Assembly (NCBI GenBank): GCA_022599915.1
Contig: JAHZLH010000017.1
Location: 1-49,106 of the forward strand
Source of the DNA: Actinomycetes bacterium
GTDB taxonomy: Bacteria > Actinomycetota > Actinomycetes > S36-B12 > GCA-2699445
Reading direction: 5' to 3'
DNA: 49,106 nt
Part shown: piece by piece, positions 27,489-36,396 of the stretch
Layout: each line of letters begins with the position of its first letter
Numbering within the stretch: the stretch's first letter is position 1
Made by a program: the position numbers and the translations under genes
Notes under the pieces: model-generated
The model's input: the letters and a program-made list of their open reading frames with translations, nothing else
Told to the model about the DNA's origin: nothing
The model's database searches: none

Positions 27489-27525
27489 CTTACGGCGCGA
27501 GGGGACCTACAACGAAGGAATATCT

Positions 27526-28005
27526 GTGCGAAGCACAACTGCCCTGTCCGCTGCTGCCCTGACGGCCGCGTCCGCCCTGCTGGTGGGTCCTGCGGTTGCC
27601 ACCGCAACGGCTGCACCTGCCGCACCCAGCGCTACTGGGGCCGAGCAGACCACTGCTGCGGCCGCTGCTACTGCGAGCAAAAAGAGCAAGAAAGCAAAGG
27701 TCCGGCCCAGCTATGTGAAGAAATACAAATTGAAGAACTCGGACTTGCGGCAGATCAAGCAATCCCGCAAGTGGGCTAAGTCTCCTAAGGCCAAGGCGGT
27801 TCGCTGGTGCGAGTCGAACGGTCGTTACAAGATCAATACCGGTAACGGCTACTACGGCGCTTGGCAGTTTGCCTACGGCACCTGGCTGGGCAGTGGCGGT
27901 GGCCGCTTCGAGTCCCATGCTCATAAAGCGCCTAAGTTCGCGCAGGACCACATTGCCTGGAAACTCTGGAAGTCGCGTGGCTGGCAGCCCTGGGGCTGCG
28001 CCTAA
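27526..28005 (+). CDS. Resuscitation-promoting factor (Rpf), secreted transglycosylase-like
   Basis: A 159-aa exported protein. An Ala-rich signal sequence covers about residues 1-31; a Lys/Ala-rich linker follows to about 65. The C-terminal Rpf domain at about 85-159 has the catalytic Glu96 in WCESNGRY, then YYGAWQF and the closing WQPWGCA. Cys95 and Cys158 would form the conserved disulfide. Rpf proteins cleave peptidoglycan like lytic transglycosylases and promote regrowth of dormant cells. The GTG at 27526 is selected because AAGGA lies six bases upstream and the signal sequence starts there. No LysM or G5 domain is attached, so this is a short form. Confidence 0.93.
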   Translation: MRSTTALSAAALTAASALLVGPAVATATAAPAAPSATGAEQTTAAAAATASKKSKKAKVRPSYVKKYKLKNSDLRQIKQSRKWAKSPKAKAVRWCESNGRYKINTGNGYYGAWQFAYGTWLGSGGGRFESHAHKAPKFAQDHIAWKLWKSRGWQPWGCA

Positions 28006-28025
28006 GCAGCAGTCGCGCTAGTACT

Positions 28026-28066
28026 AACTGAGCCCGGTCAACCCCAAAGGTTGGCCGGGCTCAGTT
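28026..28066. terminator. Strong 18-bp hairpin terminator after rpf
   Basis: AACTGAGCCCGGTCAACC pairs along its full length (one G-U pair) with GGTTGGCCGGGCTCAGTT around the five-base loop CCAAA. It lies 20 bases after the rpf stop and 100 bases beyond the stop of the convergent NlpC/P60 gene, so it can act in both directions. No U tract follows. Confidence 0.85.
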
Positions 28067-28165
28067 CATATCGGGCGGCGAGTTGCGTGCAACTACGTTC
28101 GTCCATCCCGACCGGACTCCGGCCAATCCACTGGCGCACAACCATAAGGACTCACTGCGGTGGAC

Positions 28166-30064
28166 TTAGCCGACGACACTCTCGTCTAGCGGCGTTGGGC
28201 TGGGCTTAGCAGGTTTGTCACCGGCAGGTTGCTTGTCTTTAGAATCCGGCTTCGCCGACGAGTCACCCGTGCTCTTGCTCGGCTTGTCCGCGGGCTTGTC
28301 CTGCCCCGCTTCGTCGGTAGTCTCCTCCGGCGCTGGTGCTGGGTCGGGATTCACATTGGGGCCTAGGAATGAGACATGGATATGGTCAACATGGTTAGCC
28401 GTGCAACCACCGCGGTTCGACATACCTCGCCATTGATTCGGTGGGACAACGGGACTACCAGCCACCCAGATTCGCTGGTTCCAAATAATGTACTGCACCT
28501 CAAACTTGCCTGAGTTCTGCATGAAGAAGGTAGCGATCACATCACCGAGACCAGCGTTCTTCTTCTCGGTAGAACAGCCCTCCGGCAGCATTAAGTCGAT
28601 GGCCCGGCCAGAAGGATGATCCGGATAGGGATCCGATTGTCGCCAACCACCGATACTGGCTAGTTGCGGCCAAGTGGCGGCAGCACAACGACCACCCCGG
28701 ACCGCTGCTGGCTGCATATTTCCTTCACCGAAGATGGCACTGGGAGGACAACTGTCCGGGTTGTTGAGCACCTTGCCGTCGGGGAGTTTCACGAAGCCGC
28801 GCGGGTCAGCACCACATTGGAAAGGCCGCTTGTCCGGCTTCGGGACGCTGTTGGCTTTGCGTGGACTGTCGAGGACCGGGCGTCCCACTTTCCATACTCG
28901 ATTGTGGGGAATCCTGACTGCGTTTACACCGCCAGTCCCGGCATCCGCAGCAATCATCAGGTCGTCGCGGACCACGATGCCCACGTGATTGACACCCCGC
29001 TTGTTGTTTTGCAGGAATACCCAATCACCCACGTTCAACTTGCTGCTGGGCAGTAGCCGGGTGCGCTCGGCGACTCCGCGGACACCCCCGGCAGGCAGCG
29101 GCCGCTCGTCGGTGCGGTTAGCTTTCGGAGTCGCAGGGATGTTCCAGGACCGGTCAACAAGTGCAGCGCAATCCATTTCTTTTTCGGTATTGGTGCGCCA
29201 CTTGTAGCCAGTACCCATGCGTGACACCGCATAGGTGACGCTAGCAACAACCTGTTCCGGCAGCAGGACTGACTTCTTGTCCCCACGGCTCCAGTAGCCA
29301 ATCCCTGGGTCGTTGGCGCGTTGCACCACCCCGGCTGGCAACTGGTCTTGCTTGATGTCTTTCCCGGTGACCGCTGGTACTCGCCAGTTAGCAAGCCGCG
29401 ACAGGTAGCGAGACCACTCGGCCGCCGCCTCACCATTAAGTTTGGCTTGTTCGGCCGAGTACAGCGAACCCTCCCCAGCCAGGAACTTGGCCCAAGCTGC
29501 CACGCCATCCGCCATCTCCTGACGCAACCCAGCCAGTTGAGTATCCAGCGACTCAAGGGTGGCAGCAGCAGCCTTTTCTGCAGATTCTGCGGCGACTTTC
29601 ATCTCCTGGTTGCGGGCCAACAACGCTACCGCTTGGTCATACTGCAAATCTTTACGGTCGCCCACCCGAAGGGCCTCGTCAGCAACGCGGGCTGACGCCC
29701 CCGGATCATCGGTGTCGATCATCGAAGCAATGACACTGAGGTCGGTCGGGCCGTTCATGTACACGGCGCGGGCATATTGACCGACGGTCAACCGGGCAGC
29801 CGTTGCCGCTTCCTCGTTGCGCTCAACCTCAGCTTCCATCTCACGCGCTTTGGCCTTGGCATCGCGATACTTATCCCGTGCCGCCTCGCGCGCGGCCTGA
29901 ATCTCAGTGAGGTCCGTTTGCATCAGGCTGGACCGCAGCTCATCCGGAGAATCTGAAGCAGCGGCCGGTCCCGAGATTGCGGGTACGACGAGAAGCCCCA
30001 TCGCCGCTGTAGCGGCTGACAGAGCTAGGGGAAGAGCGCGGCCAGCGCGCCAGAAACTCGTCAT
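28166..30064 (-). CDS. Secreted NlpC/P60 endopeptidase with C-terminal M15-like HxH domain
   Basis: A 632-aa exported cell-wall protein. It has a signal sequence (1-37), a long coiled coil of about 45-215, and an NlpC/P60 domain of about 265-400 with catalytic Cys299 (EMDCAALVD, where most relatives have DCSG) and His360 (VNHVGIVV). A further domain at about 415-568 carries His483-x6-Asp490 and later HVDHIHVSF (His558, His561, His563). That is the metal pattern of LAS/M15 carboxypeptidases. The tail 570-632 is Lys/Pro/Asp-rich and disordered. The ATG at 30064 starts the signal sequence; the longer frame upstream is not supported. It resembles RipA/PcsB-type division hydrolases with an added domain. 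Confidence 0.88.
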   Translation of the reverse strand: MTSFWRAGRALPLALSAATAAMGLLVVPAISGPAAASDSPDELRSSLMQTDLTEIQAAREAARDKYRDAKAKAREMEAEVERNEEAATAARLTVGQYARAVYMNGPTDLSVIASMIDTDDPGASARVADEALRVGDRKDLQYDQAVALLARNQEMKVAAESAEKAAAATLESLDTQLAGLRQEMADGVAAWAKFLAGEGSLYSAEQAKLNGEAAAEWSRYLSRLANWRVPAVTGKDIKQDQLPAGVVQRANDPGIGYWSRGDKKSVLLPEQVVASVTYAVSRMGTGYKWRTNTEKEMDCAALVDRSWNIPATPKANRTDERPLPAGGVRGVAERTRLLPSSKLNVGDWVFLQNNKRGVNHVGIVVRDDLMIAADAGTGGVNAVRIPHNRVWKVGRPVLDSPRKANSVPKPDKRPFQCGADPRGFVKLPDGKVLNNPDSCPPSAIFGEGNMQPAAVRGGRCAAATWPQLASIGGWRQSDPYPDHPSGRAIDLMLPEGCSTEKKNAGLGDVIATFFMQNSGKFEVQYIIWNQRIWVAGSPVVPPNQWRGMSNRGGCTANHVDHIHVSFLGPNVNPDPAPAPEETTDEAGQDKPADKPSKSTGDSSAKPDSKDKQPAGDKPAKPSPTPLDESVVG

Positions 30065-30251
30065 TGCTTTCAACCTAAACTGATATCGGCACCTCTGGGG
30101 GCCTGCTTGAGAAACTGGGCGAGACCTGAGGGTGTGGAAACCCCCCAAACCGCGCGAATCGGACGCTACTGATCGCTGGAAGGTGGCGAATATCACCATG
30201 TACCGGCCACCCTCGGTCACTCGCCCACACACCTCGGCCTAGGCTGCAGCC

Positions 30252-30893
30252 ATGGCCGGCTCCGCAATGAACTCCCGCCGCGGAGTCTTTCTGGTTTTTG
30301 AAGGCGGTGAGGGCAGTGGCAAATCCACGCAAACCCGACTGCTCGCTGCCGCCATGGAGCGGCTTGGCCACACCGCAACCATCACTCGAGAACCAGGCGG
30401 CTCCAAGCGAGCCGAAAGCATCCGCAACCTCATTCTCGGCGCGGGGTCTGCCGACCTCGATGCCCGCACCGAAGCGCTGCTCTTTGCCGCAGCTCGAGCT
30501 GATCACGCCGAACACACGATCAGGCCGGCACTAGCAGCAGGAGACGTGGTGATCTCTGACCGCTACATCGACTCATCAGTTGCCTATCAAGGCGTGGCTC
30601 GGGGCCTAGGGGCACAAACGATCCGCGACTTGAGCATGTGGGCCACCGATGACCTGACGCCAGCGCTCACCATCGTGCTGGACGTCGACCCCTTAATCGG
30701 TTTGAAAAGAGCCGAGGATGCCAACCGGTTGGAAGCTGAGCCACTTGCTTTTCATCGCTGCGTGCGACAGGCCTTTCTCGATCTCGCCGCCGCTGAACCA
30801 GATCGCTACCTAGTTGTTTCGGCCGACGATTCCGCGGCGCAGGTCCACAGCAGCATCTGGCAGGCACTCACCAATCGAGGAGTGACGGCATGA
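30252..30893 (+). CDS. tmk: Thymidylate kinase
   Basis: dTMP kinase phosphorylates dTMP to dTDP with ATP, an essential step in DNA precursor synthesis. The 213-aa protein has the P-loop FEGGEGSGKSTQT near residues 16-28, the DR-Y segment ISDRYIDSSVAYQG in the middle, and REPGGS after the first helix, all standard. Start codons at 30252 and 30267 are both ATG; the second would remove five residues. The stop overlaps the holB start in an ATGA arrangement, so the two are coupled, as is usual in actinobacteria. It is divergent from the NlpC/P60 gene. Confidence 0.95.
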   Translation: MAGSAMNSRRGVFLVFEGGEGSGKSTQTRLLAAAMERLGHTATITREPGGSKRAESIRNLILGAGSADLDARTEALLFAAARADHAEHTIRPALAAGDVVISDRYIDSSVAYQGVARGLGAQTIRDLSMWATDDLTPALTIVLDVDPLIGLKRAEDANRLEAEPLAFHRCVRQAFLDLAAAEPDRYLVVSADDSAAQVHSSIWQALTNRGVTA

Positions 30894-32089
30894 CCTCAGC
30901 CAGCGTGTGGGACCGCGTGATCGGTCAGCCAGCAGCCGCCGCGGAGCTTCGGCAAGCGGCGGCAGCTGCCCACGGCCAGGGACCCGCTCATGCCATGACC
31001 CACGCTTGGTTGATCACCGGACCTCCCGGCTCGGGACGAACAACCGCAGCAGTTGCACTGGCCGCCGGGCTGATCTGCCCGACCGGTGGCTGCGGCAACT
31101 GCGCCGCGTGTCTAGCGATTGTCGGCGACAACCATCCGGATCTCGACGTGGTGCGCTCGACCACGCTCAGCCTGGGTAAGGATCAGACGAAAGCGCTGGT
31201 AACCAAGTCCTACGGAGCACCGGTGTCGGGTGGCTGGCGGATTTTCATCATTGAAGATGCCGACCGGATGACGGAGGCCGCTGCCAACACGCTGCTCAAG
31301 GCAATCGAGGAACCGGTGGCCGGAACGGTGTGGCTGCTGTGCGCCCCGAGCACCGAAGATCTGCTGCCCACCATTCGATCGCGCACTCGCCACATCGCGC
31401 TCCGGGTTCCAGCAGCAGCCGACGTCGCACGTTTGCTGGAGTCGGAGGGGGTCGATCCAGCTATGGCCTCATTTGCCGCACATGCTGCCCAGGGCCATGT
31501 TGGCAGAGCGCGGGCACTAGCAACCGACGAAGCCACTCGAAATCGGCGAGCTGAAATCCTGCGGATACCTCGGCGACTCTCCGCCATCACCGACGCTTTC
31601 CAGGCAGCTGCTGATCTGAAACGTACCGCTGAGTCAGATGCGAAGTCTCGGACGCAACAACTCGACGAAGCAGAAAACGCAGAACTGCTCGAGGTGCATG
31701 GCGCCGGGGCCACTGGCGTCAAAGACGCGAAAATTCGATCGATAGCGAAACGAGCGATGGCTGATCTAGCCAAAACGCAGCAACAACGCTCGTCCCGATC
31801 GGTACGCGACGAACTAGATCGCTATTTTCTGGATCTGATGAGTTTCTACCGCGACGTGCTCATGCAACAACTCGGCGCCAGCGTCGAACCGGTCAATGTC
31901 GACATGGCCACGGTCATCGACCAACTGGCACAAGGAGATGATCTCACCAACACCATGTTGCGAATTGATGCGTTGGCAGCCGCCCGCGATCAACTCGCTA
32001 GCAACGTTCCACCGCTACTGGTGTGCGAAGCCGTGATGGTGCAATTGTTGCATCCGGTGCGACCTAGTTCAGGTCCCGCTACGAGCTAG
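30890..32089 (+). CDS. holB: DNA polymerase III subunit delta' (clamp loader)
   Basis: A 399-aa AAA+ clamp-loader subunit that works with delta and DnaX to load the sliding clamp. The P-loop reads GPPGSGRTT at 44-52, with Arg in place of the catalytic Lys. A zinc module of four cysteines follows at 63-74 (CPTGGCGNCAAC). Then come the sensor block IIEDADRMTEAAANTLLKAIEEP and a C-terminal collar domain. Loss of ATPase residues is normal for delta'. It overlaps tmk by four bases upstream and the convergent PspM-like gene by 11 bases downstream. Confidence 0.94.
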   Translation: MTSASVWDRVIGQPAAAAELRQAAAAAHGQGPAHAMTHAWLITGPPGSGRTTAAVALAAGLICPTGGCGNCAACLAIVGDNHPDLDVVRSTTLSLGKDQTKALVTKSYGAPVSGGWRIFIIEDADRMTEAAANTLLKAIEEPVAGTVWLLCAPSTEDLLPTIRSRTRHIALRVPAAADVARLLESEGVDPAMASFAAHAAQGHVGRARALATDEATRNRRAEILRIPRRLSAITDAFQAAADLKRTAESDAKSRTQQLDEAENAELLEVHGAGATGVKDAKIRSIAKRAMADLAKTQQQRSSRSVRDELDRYFLDLMSFYRDVLMQQLGASVEPVNVDMATVIDQLAQGDDLTNTMLRIDALAAARDQLASNVPPLLVCEAVMVQLLHPVRPSSGPATS

Positions 32090-32951
32090 CCGATCCCGGG
32101 TCAGCGACTCCTTCAGCCAACTCCACGGCGCGCAGACCCTCGGTGTAGGCGGCGAGTTCGAAGACCGCGTTCTCCAGGGCGGTGCTGGGTGCCGTACTGG
32201 GGTCCGGGGCGCTCAGCATCTGCAGCGCTGCGTTGAGCAATTCCTCGTATCGTCCGACACCCGCCTGCAACCTACGCCGAATTTGTTCCGCACTCGCCAG
32301 TGCAGTTTCTTGCGCCGGTGTTCCCGCCATCTCGATGTTGACTCGATGCAGTAACTCCAGCCGCTGCACCAATGCCGCCATAGCCGGAGCAGCCTCCCAG
32401 TCCGCTCGACGCAACTCCAGAGCGGCGTCCTGATGTAGGTCAGCGATGGTGGGGACTAGCGAAGCTAGCTGCAGTCTCACTCGGTGCAGATGAGCCGATT
32501 CCGCTGCACCGATAACCCCTTCCGGCAACGGACGCGGCGGGGGCGGCGGGGCCAGCAATGGCTGCGGAGGTTGCAGTGTCTCGAGTTGCCGCTTGGCACT
32601 ACGGGCCGAAACGGCTCCCACCACCGCCACTGGTGCTCCTACGAAGAACAACGCTTCCGGTCCAGCCACCACAAAGTCCGCGATGGCCGCCGCAGCACCT
32701 GCACCGGCCACAACCGACATGTACCTGACCCGACTGCGTAGCCGTGAGAGTCGAGAACGGTATCGACTTTGCGCATGGTGATACTGCTGTTGCTGCTTTT
32801 CATAATCCAGCGTCATGCGGTCATGCTGGTCGCGTGGCTGCCCGCCGCGTTGCCATCCAGCTCGAAAAGCCGCGGCCGTCGCGGTGAACTCAGCCAACCC
32901 CTCGCCGATTCGGGAAGCCATCTTTCGCGAGGAGTCCTTCTGCCGACCCAT
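32079..32951 (-). CDS. PspM-like membrane protein
   Basis: A 290-aa protein. The N-terminal 90 residues are basic and hydrophilic. Two adjacent hydrophobic helices lie at about 97-135 (VVAGAGAAAAIADF and EALFFVGAPVAVVGAV), followed by a proline-rich linker and a C-terminal helical domain of about 130 residues. This plan, and helix patterns such as ELLHRVNIEM and the closing AVFELAAYTEGLRAVELA, resemble PspM of the actinobacterial phage-shock response. The resemblance is judged from memory. No pspA lies in the window, which weakens the assignment. ATG 32951 follows a GGGGGG stretch; the upstream extension overlaps the divergent lipoprotein gene. Confidence 0.6.
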   Translation of the reverse strand: MGRQKDSSRKMASRIGEGLAEFTATAAAFRAGWQRGGQPRDQHDRMTLDYEKQQQQYHHAQSRYRSRLSRLRSRVRYMSVVAGAGAAAAIADFVVAGPEALFFVGAPVAVVGAVSARSAKRQLETLQPPQPLLAPPPPPRPLPEGVIGAAESAHLHRVRLQLASLVPTIADLHQDAALELRRADWEAAPAMAALVQRLELLHRVNIEMAGTPAQETALASAEQIRRRLQAGVGRYEELLNAALQMLSAPDPSTAPSTALENAVFELAAYTEGLRAVELAEGVADPGSASS

Positions 32952-33094
32952 CCCCCCACGGTAGAACTGAAAACGTTCAATAGCGAGCCGCACCGGGGCG
33001 GGTGCCGGGAACCACACCGGAATCCGTAGAGTCTGAGAAGTACGGACCGCTGTGCGTTGGGCGCGACGACCGTGGCAGCGATGTGGAGTACTAG

Positions 33095-34630
33095 ATGAGC
33101 AAGCCAGTTCTCGCCGTGATAGCCGGACTGAGCACCGCCCTGCTCGTCGGCTGCACCTCAGCCTCCGCTCCGGAACCGAGTTTCGATGGAAGCAGTGCCG
33201 AGCCTCGTGACCTAGCCCTCGCCGAGTACTACGACCAAGAACTGCAGTGGGACGAGTGCGCAGGTGGGGCGCAATGCGCTGATCTGCGAGTACCACTCGA
33301 CTACGACGACGTTACTGCGGGCGACATCACCATCGCGGTATCCCGACTGCCAGCCAGCGGCGAGCGTCGGGGCTCATTGGTCTTCAACCCGGGAGGTCCT
33401 GGCGGCAGCGGTGTGGAGTTTGTTCCCTATGCCAGCTCCACGGTCTCACCAGCAGTGCTTCGCAAATACGATTTCGTTGGCTTTGATCCCCGTGGTGTCG
33501 GCAAGAGCGAACCGATTGACTGTCTGACCGATGAACAAACCGATCAAGTATTGGCCGCCGACACGGATCCACAGACGGACGAAGAAATTGCTGAGTACCA
33601 GGCCGACACTCAACTGATCGCCAAGGGCTGCGAGAAAAACTCCGCAGACCTGTTGGCCCACGTGGACTCAGCCTCCGTGGTCAACGATATGGACATCCTG
33701 CGGGCTGCCTTGGGGGATCCCAAATTGGACTACCTGGGCAAGTCCTACGGGTCCAAACTCGGCGCCATGTACGCCAACACCTTTCCGCTGAGCACCGGGC
33801 GGATGGTTTTGGACGGAATCCTGCCTCCTGATTTGCCCAGTGAAGAAATCTCTCAGGGCCAAGCGGAGGGCTTTGAAGATTCCCTGCGCCGTTACGTCGA
33901 ATGGTGTTTAGCAGGCAGCAACTGCCCGCTGACCGCTACCGATGTCGATGGCGGGGTACAGGAGATCCAACAGCTCTTCGACCAACTGAATAACGAACCG
34001 CTTCCCGTCGACGACCGCGAACTCACCGGCGGACTAGCGATGCAAGCAGTGCTCTACTACTTGTATTTCCCCTTTGCCGGGGATTGGGATCGACTGAATC
34101 GTGGGCTGGCCGAAGCGTTCGCCGGCAATGGGCGTCCGTTGGTCACCATGCTGGATGAGCGCATCGAGCGGGATTCCGCTGGTAACTACAAGAACAACGG
34201 CAACAGCTACGACGCTTTCGTGGCGATCACCTGTCTCGATGACGGTAGTGAGGCGACAACGGCTGAGGTAGCCAAGCGCGCAGAAGAGTGGGCTGAGACC
34301 GCTCCCACCTTCGGCCCGGCCCTGGCGTGGTCCGAGTTGGTGTGCCTCGACTGGCCAGTGCCCTCAGTGGAATCCCCAGGTAAAGCTGAGGCGGTGGGGG
34401 CCGGGACCATTCTGGTGGTCTCCACCAGTCACGACCCCGCCACCCCGCTGCCATGGGCGGAGCAACTGGCCGCTGACCTGGCTGACTCCCGATTAGTCGT
34501 TGTCGATGCAGATGGTCATACCGCCTACCAAAATGGCTCCGCCTGCGTTGACCGGGCAGTGAATGAGTTCCTACTGACTGGCACTCCACCAGCCGAGAAT
34601 GTCATCTGCGAGGACGGCTGGGACTTCTAG
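33095..34630 (+). CDS. Alpha/beta hydrolase lipoprotein, TAP-like
   Basis: A 511-aa exported serine hydrolase and a paralogue in plan of the one at 7100-8725. The lipobox LLVGC places the lipidated cysteine at residue 20. FNPGGPGGSG lies at 97-106, GFDPRGVGKS at 129-138 and the nucleophile in GKSYG with Ser217. The acid is probably in STSHDPATP and the histidine in DADGHTAY. Several cysteines suggest disulfides. In related actinobacteria a hydrolase of this type commonly follows holB; here a PspM-like gene lies between them on the opposite strand. The ATG at 33095 starts the signal sequence; a purine-rich GTGGAG stretch lies upstream. Confidence 0.9.
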   Translation: MSKPVLAVIAGLSTALLVGCTSASAPEPSFDGSSAEPRDLALAEYYDQELQWDECAGGAQCADLRVPLDYDDVTAGDITIAVSRLPASGERRGSLVFNPGGPGGSGVEFVPYASSTVSPAVLRKYDFVGFDPRGVGKSEPIDCLTDEQTDQVLAADTDPQTDEEIAEYQADTQLIAKGCEKNSADLLAHVDSASVVNDMDILRAALGDPKLDYLGKSYGSKLGAMYANTFPLSTGRMVLDGILPPDLPSEEISQGQAEGFEDSLRRYVEWCLAGSNCPLTATDVDGGVQEIQQLFDQLNNEPLPVDDRELTGGLAMQAVLYYLYFPFAGDWDRLNRGLAEAFAGNGRPLVTMLDERIERDSAGNYKNNGNSYDAFVAITCLDDGSEATTAEVAKRAEEWAETAPTFGPALAWSELVCLDWPVPSVESPGKAEAVGAGTILVVSTSHDPATPLPWAEQLAADLADSRLVVVDADGHTAYQNGSACVDRAVNEFLLTGTPPAENVICEDGWDF

Positions 34631-34694
34631 CAGCCACGGTCATTCGGCCAGCCTCGATGATCTCGACGCGCGACCGATGGCAATGCTGCTGCGA

Positions 34695-35399
34695 TTAGAT
34701 CACGAAGTCTTGATCCGCGAAATCCTCACCGCGCCAGATGCCGTCTTCTGGCGCATGCGGGCCAGACGCCACTTCGCCACTCGTTGAACGTTCCAACGAC
34801 TCCACTCGACGCAGCAGTGACACCAAGGTAGATCCCACCGCGTCGGGGACGTCGTTTTCTCGCTCACTAACGGGCGGAGTGGCGGGACTGGTCCGGGTGA
34901 CCACCTGGCCCGGGACGCCAACCACTACTGTTCCCGCCGGAATATCGTGCAGCACTACGGCATTGGCTCCGATCCGGGCATTTTCACTCACGGTCACCGG
35001 TCCCAATACCTTCGCGCCCGCGCCCACCACCACATTTGCGCACAGCGTGGGATGCCGCTTGCCCTTGTTAAGACTAGTTCCGCCCAGAGTCGCGCCCTGA
35101 TAGATGCTGCAGTCGTCCTCGACGATTGCAGTCTCCCCGATAACGACGCCCATACCGTGGTCAATAAAGACGCGGCGGCCCAAGGTCGCGCCCGGATGAA
35201 TCTCAACACCGGTGAGAAACCTGACAAAGTGTGCCCAAAGGCGGGCCATAGTTCTTAGGCGATGCCGCCATAACCAGTTAGCCAACCGATGCCCCCACAG
35301 GGCGTGCAAACCCGGGTAGGCAAGAACGATCTCGAACTTGTTGCGAGCGGCAGGGTCCCGCTCCTGAACGGTGCGGACGTTCTCCCCGAACTTACCCAT
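34695..35399 (-). CDS. cysE: Serine O-acetyltransferase
   Basis: The enzyme acetylates L-serine with acetyl-CoA, giving O-acetylserine for cysteine synthesis. The 234-aa protein is of the short EpsC type. An N-terminal helical part of about 65 residues is followed by a left-handed beta-helix with hexapeptide repeats. The catalytic segment is IDHGMGVVIGETA, followed by YQGATLGGTSLNKGKRHPT. After about residue 175 a 60-residue hydrophilic tail extends beyond the usual end. The ATG shares one base with the cysK stop (TAATG), so the pair is translationally coupled. The protein lacks the C-terminal Ile-rich peptide used in E. coli for CysK binding, but it does end in Asp-Phe-Val-Ile, and a terminal Ile is the docking feature. 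Confidence 0.93.
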   Translation of the reverse strand: MGKFGENVRTVQERDPAARNKFEIVLAYPGLHALWGHRLANWLWRHRLRTMARLWAHFVRFLTGVEIHPGATLGRRVFIDHGMGVVIGETAIVEDDCSIYQGATLGGTSLNKGKRHPTLCANVVVGAGAKVLGPVTVSENARIGANAVVLHDIPAGTVVVGVPGQVVTRTSPATPPVSERENDVPDAVGSTLVSLLRRVESLERSTSGEVASGPHAPEDGIWRGEDFADQDFVI

Positions 35400-36331
35400 T
35401 AGTCCAGCAGATCAGCGAAGAGCGCCGTGGACAAATACCGCTCACCGAAGGACGGGATAATCACGACGATAGTCTTGCCAGCCATCTCTGGTCGGGCTGC
35501 TACCTGGCTCGCGGCCCATACCGCGGCGCCAGACGAGATACCGATCAGGAGCCCTTCCGTGCGGGCCATCCGGCGGGCCATCACCATGGAGTCTTCGGCC
35601 GGGGCTTTGATGACCTCGTCAAAGACCTCGGTGTCGAGAATGTCCGGAACGAAACCGGCACCGATGCCCTGGATCGGGTGTGGGCCTTTGGCGCCACCGG
35701 ACAAGATCGGCGAAGCCTCGGGCTCCACTGCAACGATCTGGGCGTCCGGCTTGCGCTCTCGGAGCACTTCACCAACTCCGGTGATGGTGCCGCCAGTACC
35801 CACGCCAGAAATCAACACATCAATCTCGCCGTCGGTGTCCCGCCAGATCTCTTCTGCGGTGGTGTTGCGGTGGATCGCTGGATTCGCTTGATTCGCGAAC
35901 TGTTGCGGCATGAACCAGTCCTGGTTCTCCTTCAGCAACTCCTCGGCCTTGCCAATCGCGCCACCCATTCCCTCAGGGCCGGGAGTGAGAATCAACTCCG
36001 CGCCATAGGCGCGCAGTAGTGCCCGACGTTCTTTGCTCATGGTTTCGGGCATGGTGATCACAAGCCGATAGCCCCGCGCGGCGCAGACCATTGCTAGGGC
36101 GATTCCGGTGTTACCGGAAGTGGGTTCGACCACGGTCCCACCGGGTTGCAGCAAACCAGCGTCTTCTGCTGCATCGATCATGGCGACGCCGATGCGATCC
36201 TTCACACTGTTGGCTGGGTTAAAGAACTCGAGTTTGCCCAGCACCTGGGCACCGGAACTTTCCGAAATTCCCCTTAGTCGTACTAGCGGCGTCCCACCGA
36301 CCAGGGCAGTGATGTCGTCGGCAACCTTCAT
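35399..36331 (-). CDS. cysK: Cysteine synthase A (O-acetylserine sulfhydrylase)
   Basis: A 310-aa PLP enzyme making cysteine from O-acetylserine and sulfide. Visible features are VGGTPLVRL near the start, Lys44 in [11 protein letters not shown] as the Schiff-base lysine, the substrate loop [10 protein letters not shown], the PLP phosphate-binding GTGGTITG, and ISSGAAVWA close to the end. The ATG at 36331 has GAGGAGA four bases upstream; an ATG 12 bases earlier lies inside that site. The gene starts 65 bases after the topA stop and is followed by cysE in an overlapping arrangement. Confidence 0.95.
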   Translation of the reverse strand: MKVADDITALVGGTPLVRLRGISESSGAQVLGKLEFFNPANSVKDRIGVAMIDAAEDAGLLQPGGTVVEPTSGNTGIALAMVCAARGYRLVITMPETMSKERRALLRAYGAELILTPGPEGMGGAIGKAEELLKENQDWFMPQQFANQANPAIHRNTTAEEIWRDTDGEIDVLISGVGTGGTITGVGEVLRERKPDAQIVAVEPEASPILSGGAKGPHPIQGIGAGFVPDILDTEVFDEVIKAPAEDSMVMARRMARTEGLLIGISSGAAVWAASQVAARPEMAGKTIVVIIPSFGERYLSTALFADLLD

Positions 36332-36396
36332 GGCTCTCCTCATGTCACGGACCCCCTATCCTTGCAGGCGACTCGAGCGCCAGCACAGAGTGGTCA

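Noticed and set aside
27400-27525. A ydaO-type c-di-AMP riboswitch ahead of rpf
   Set aside because: The conserved strands I recall for this class are not present; only an unclassified structured leader is reported.
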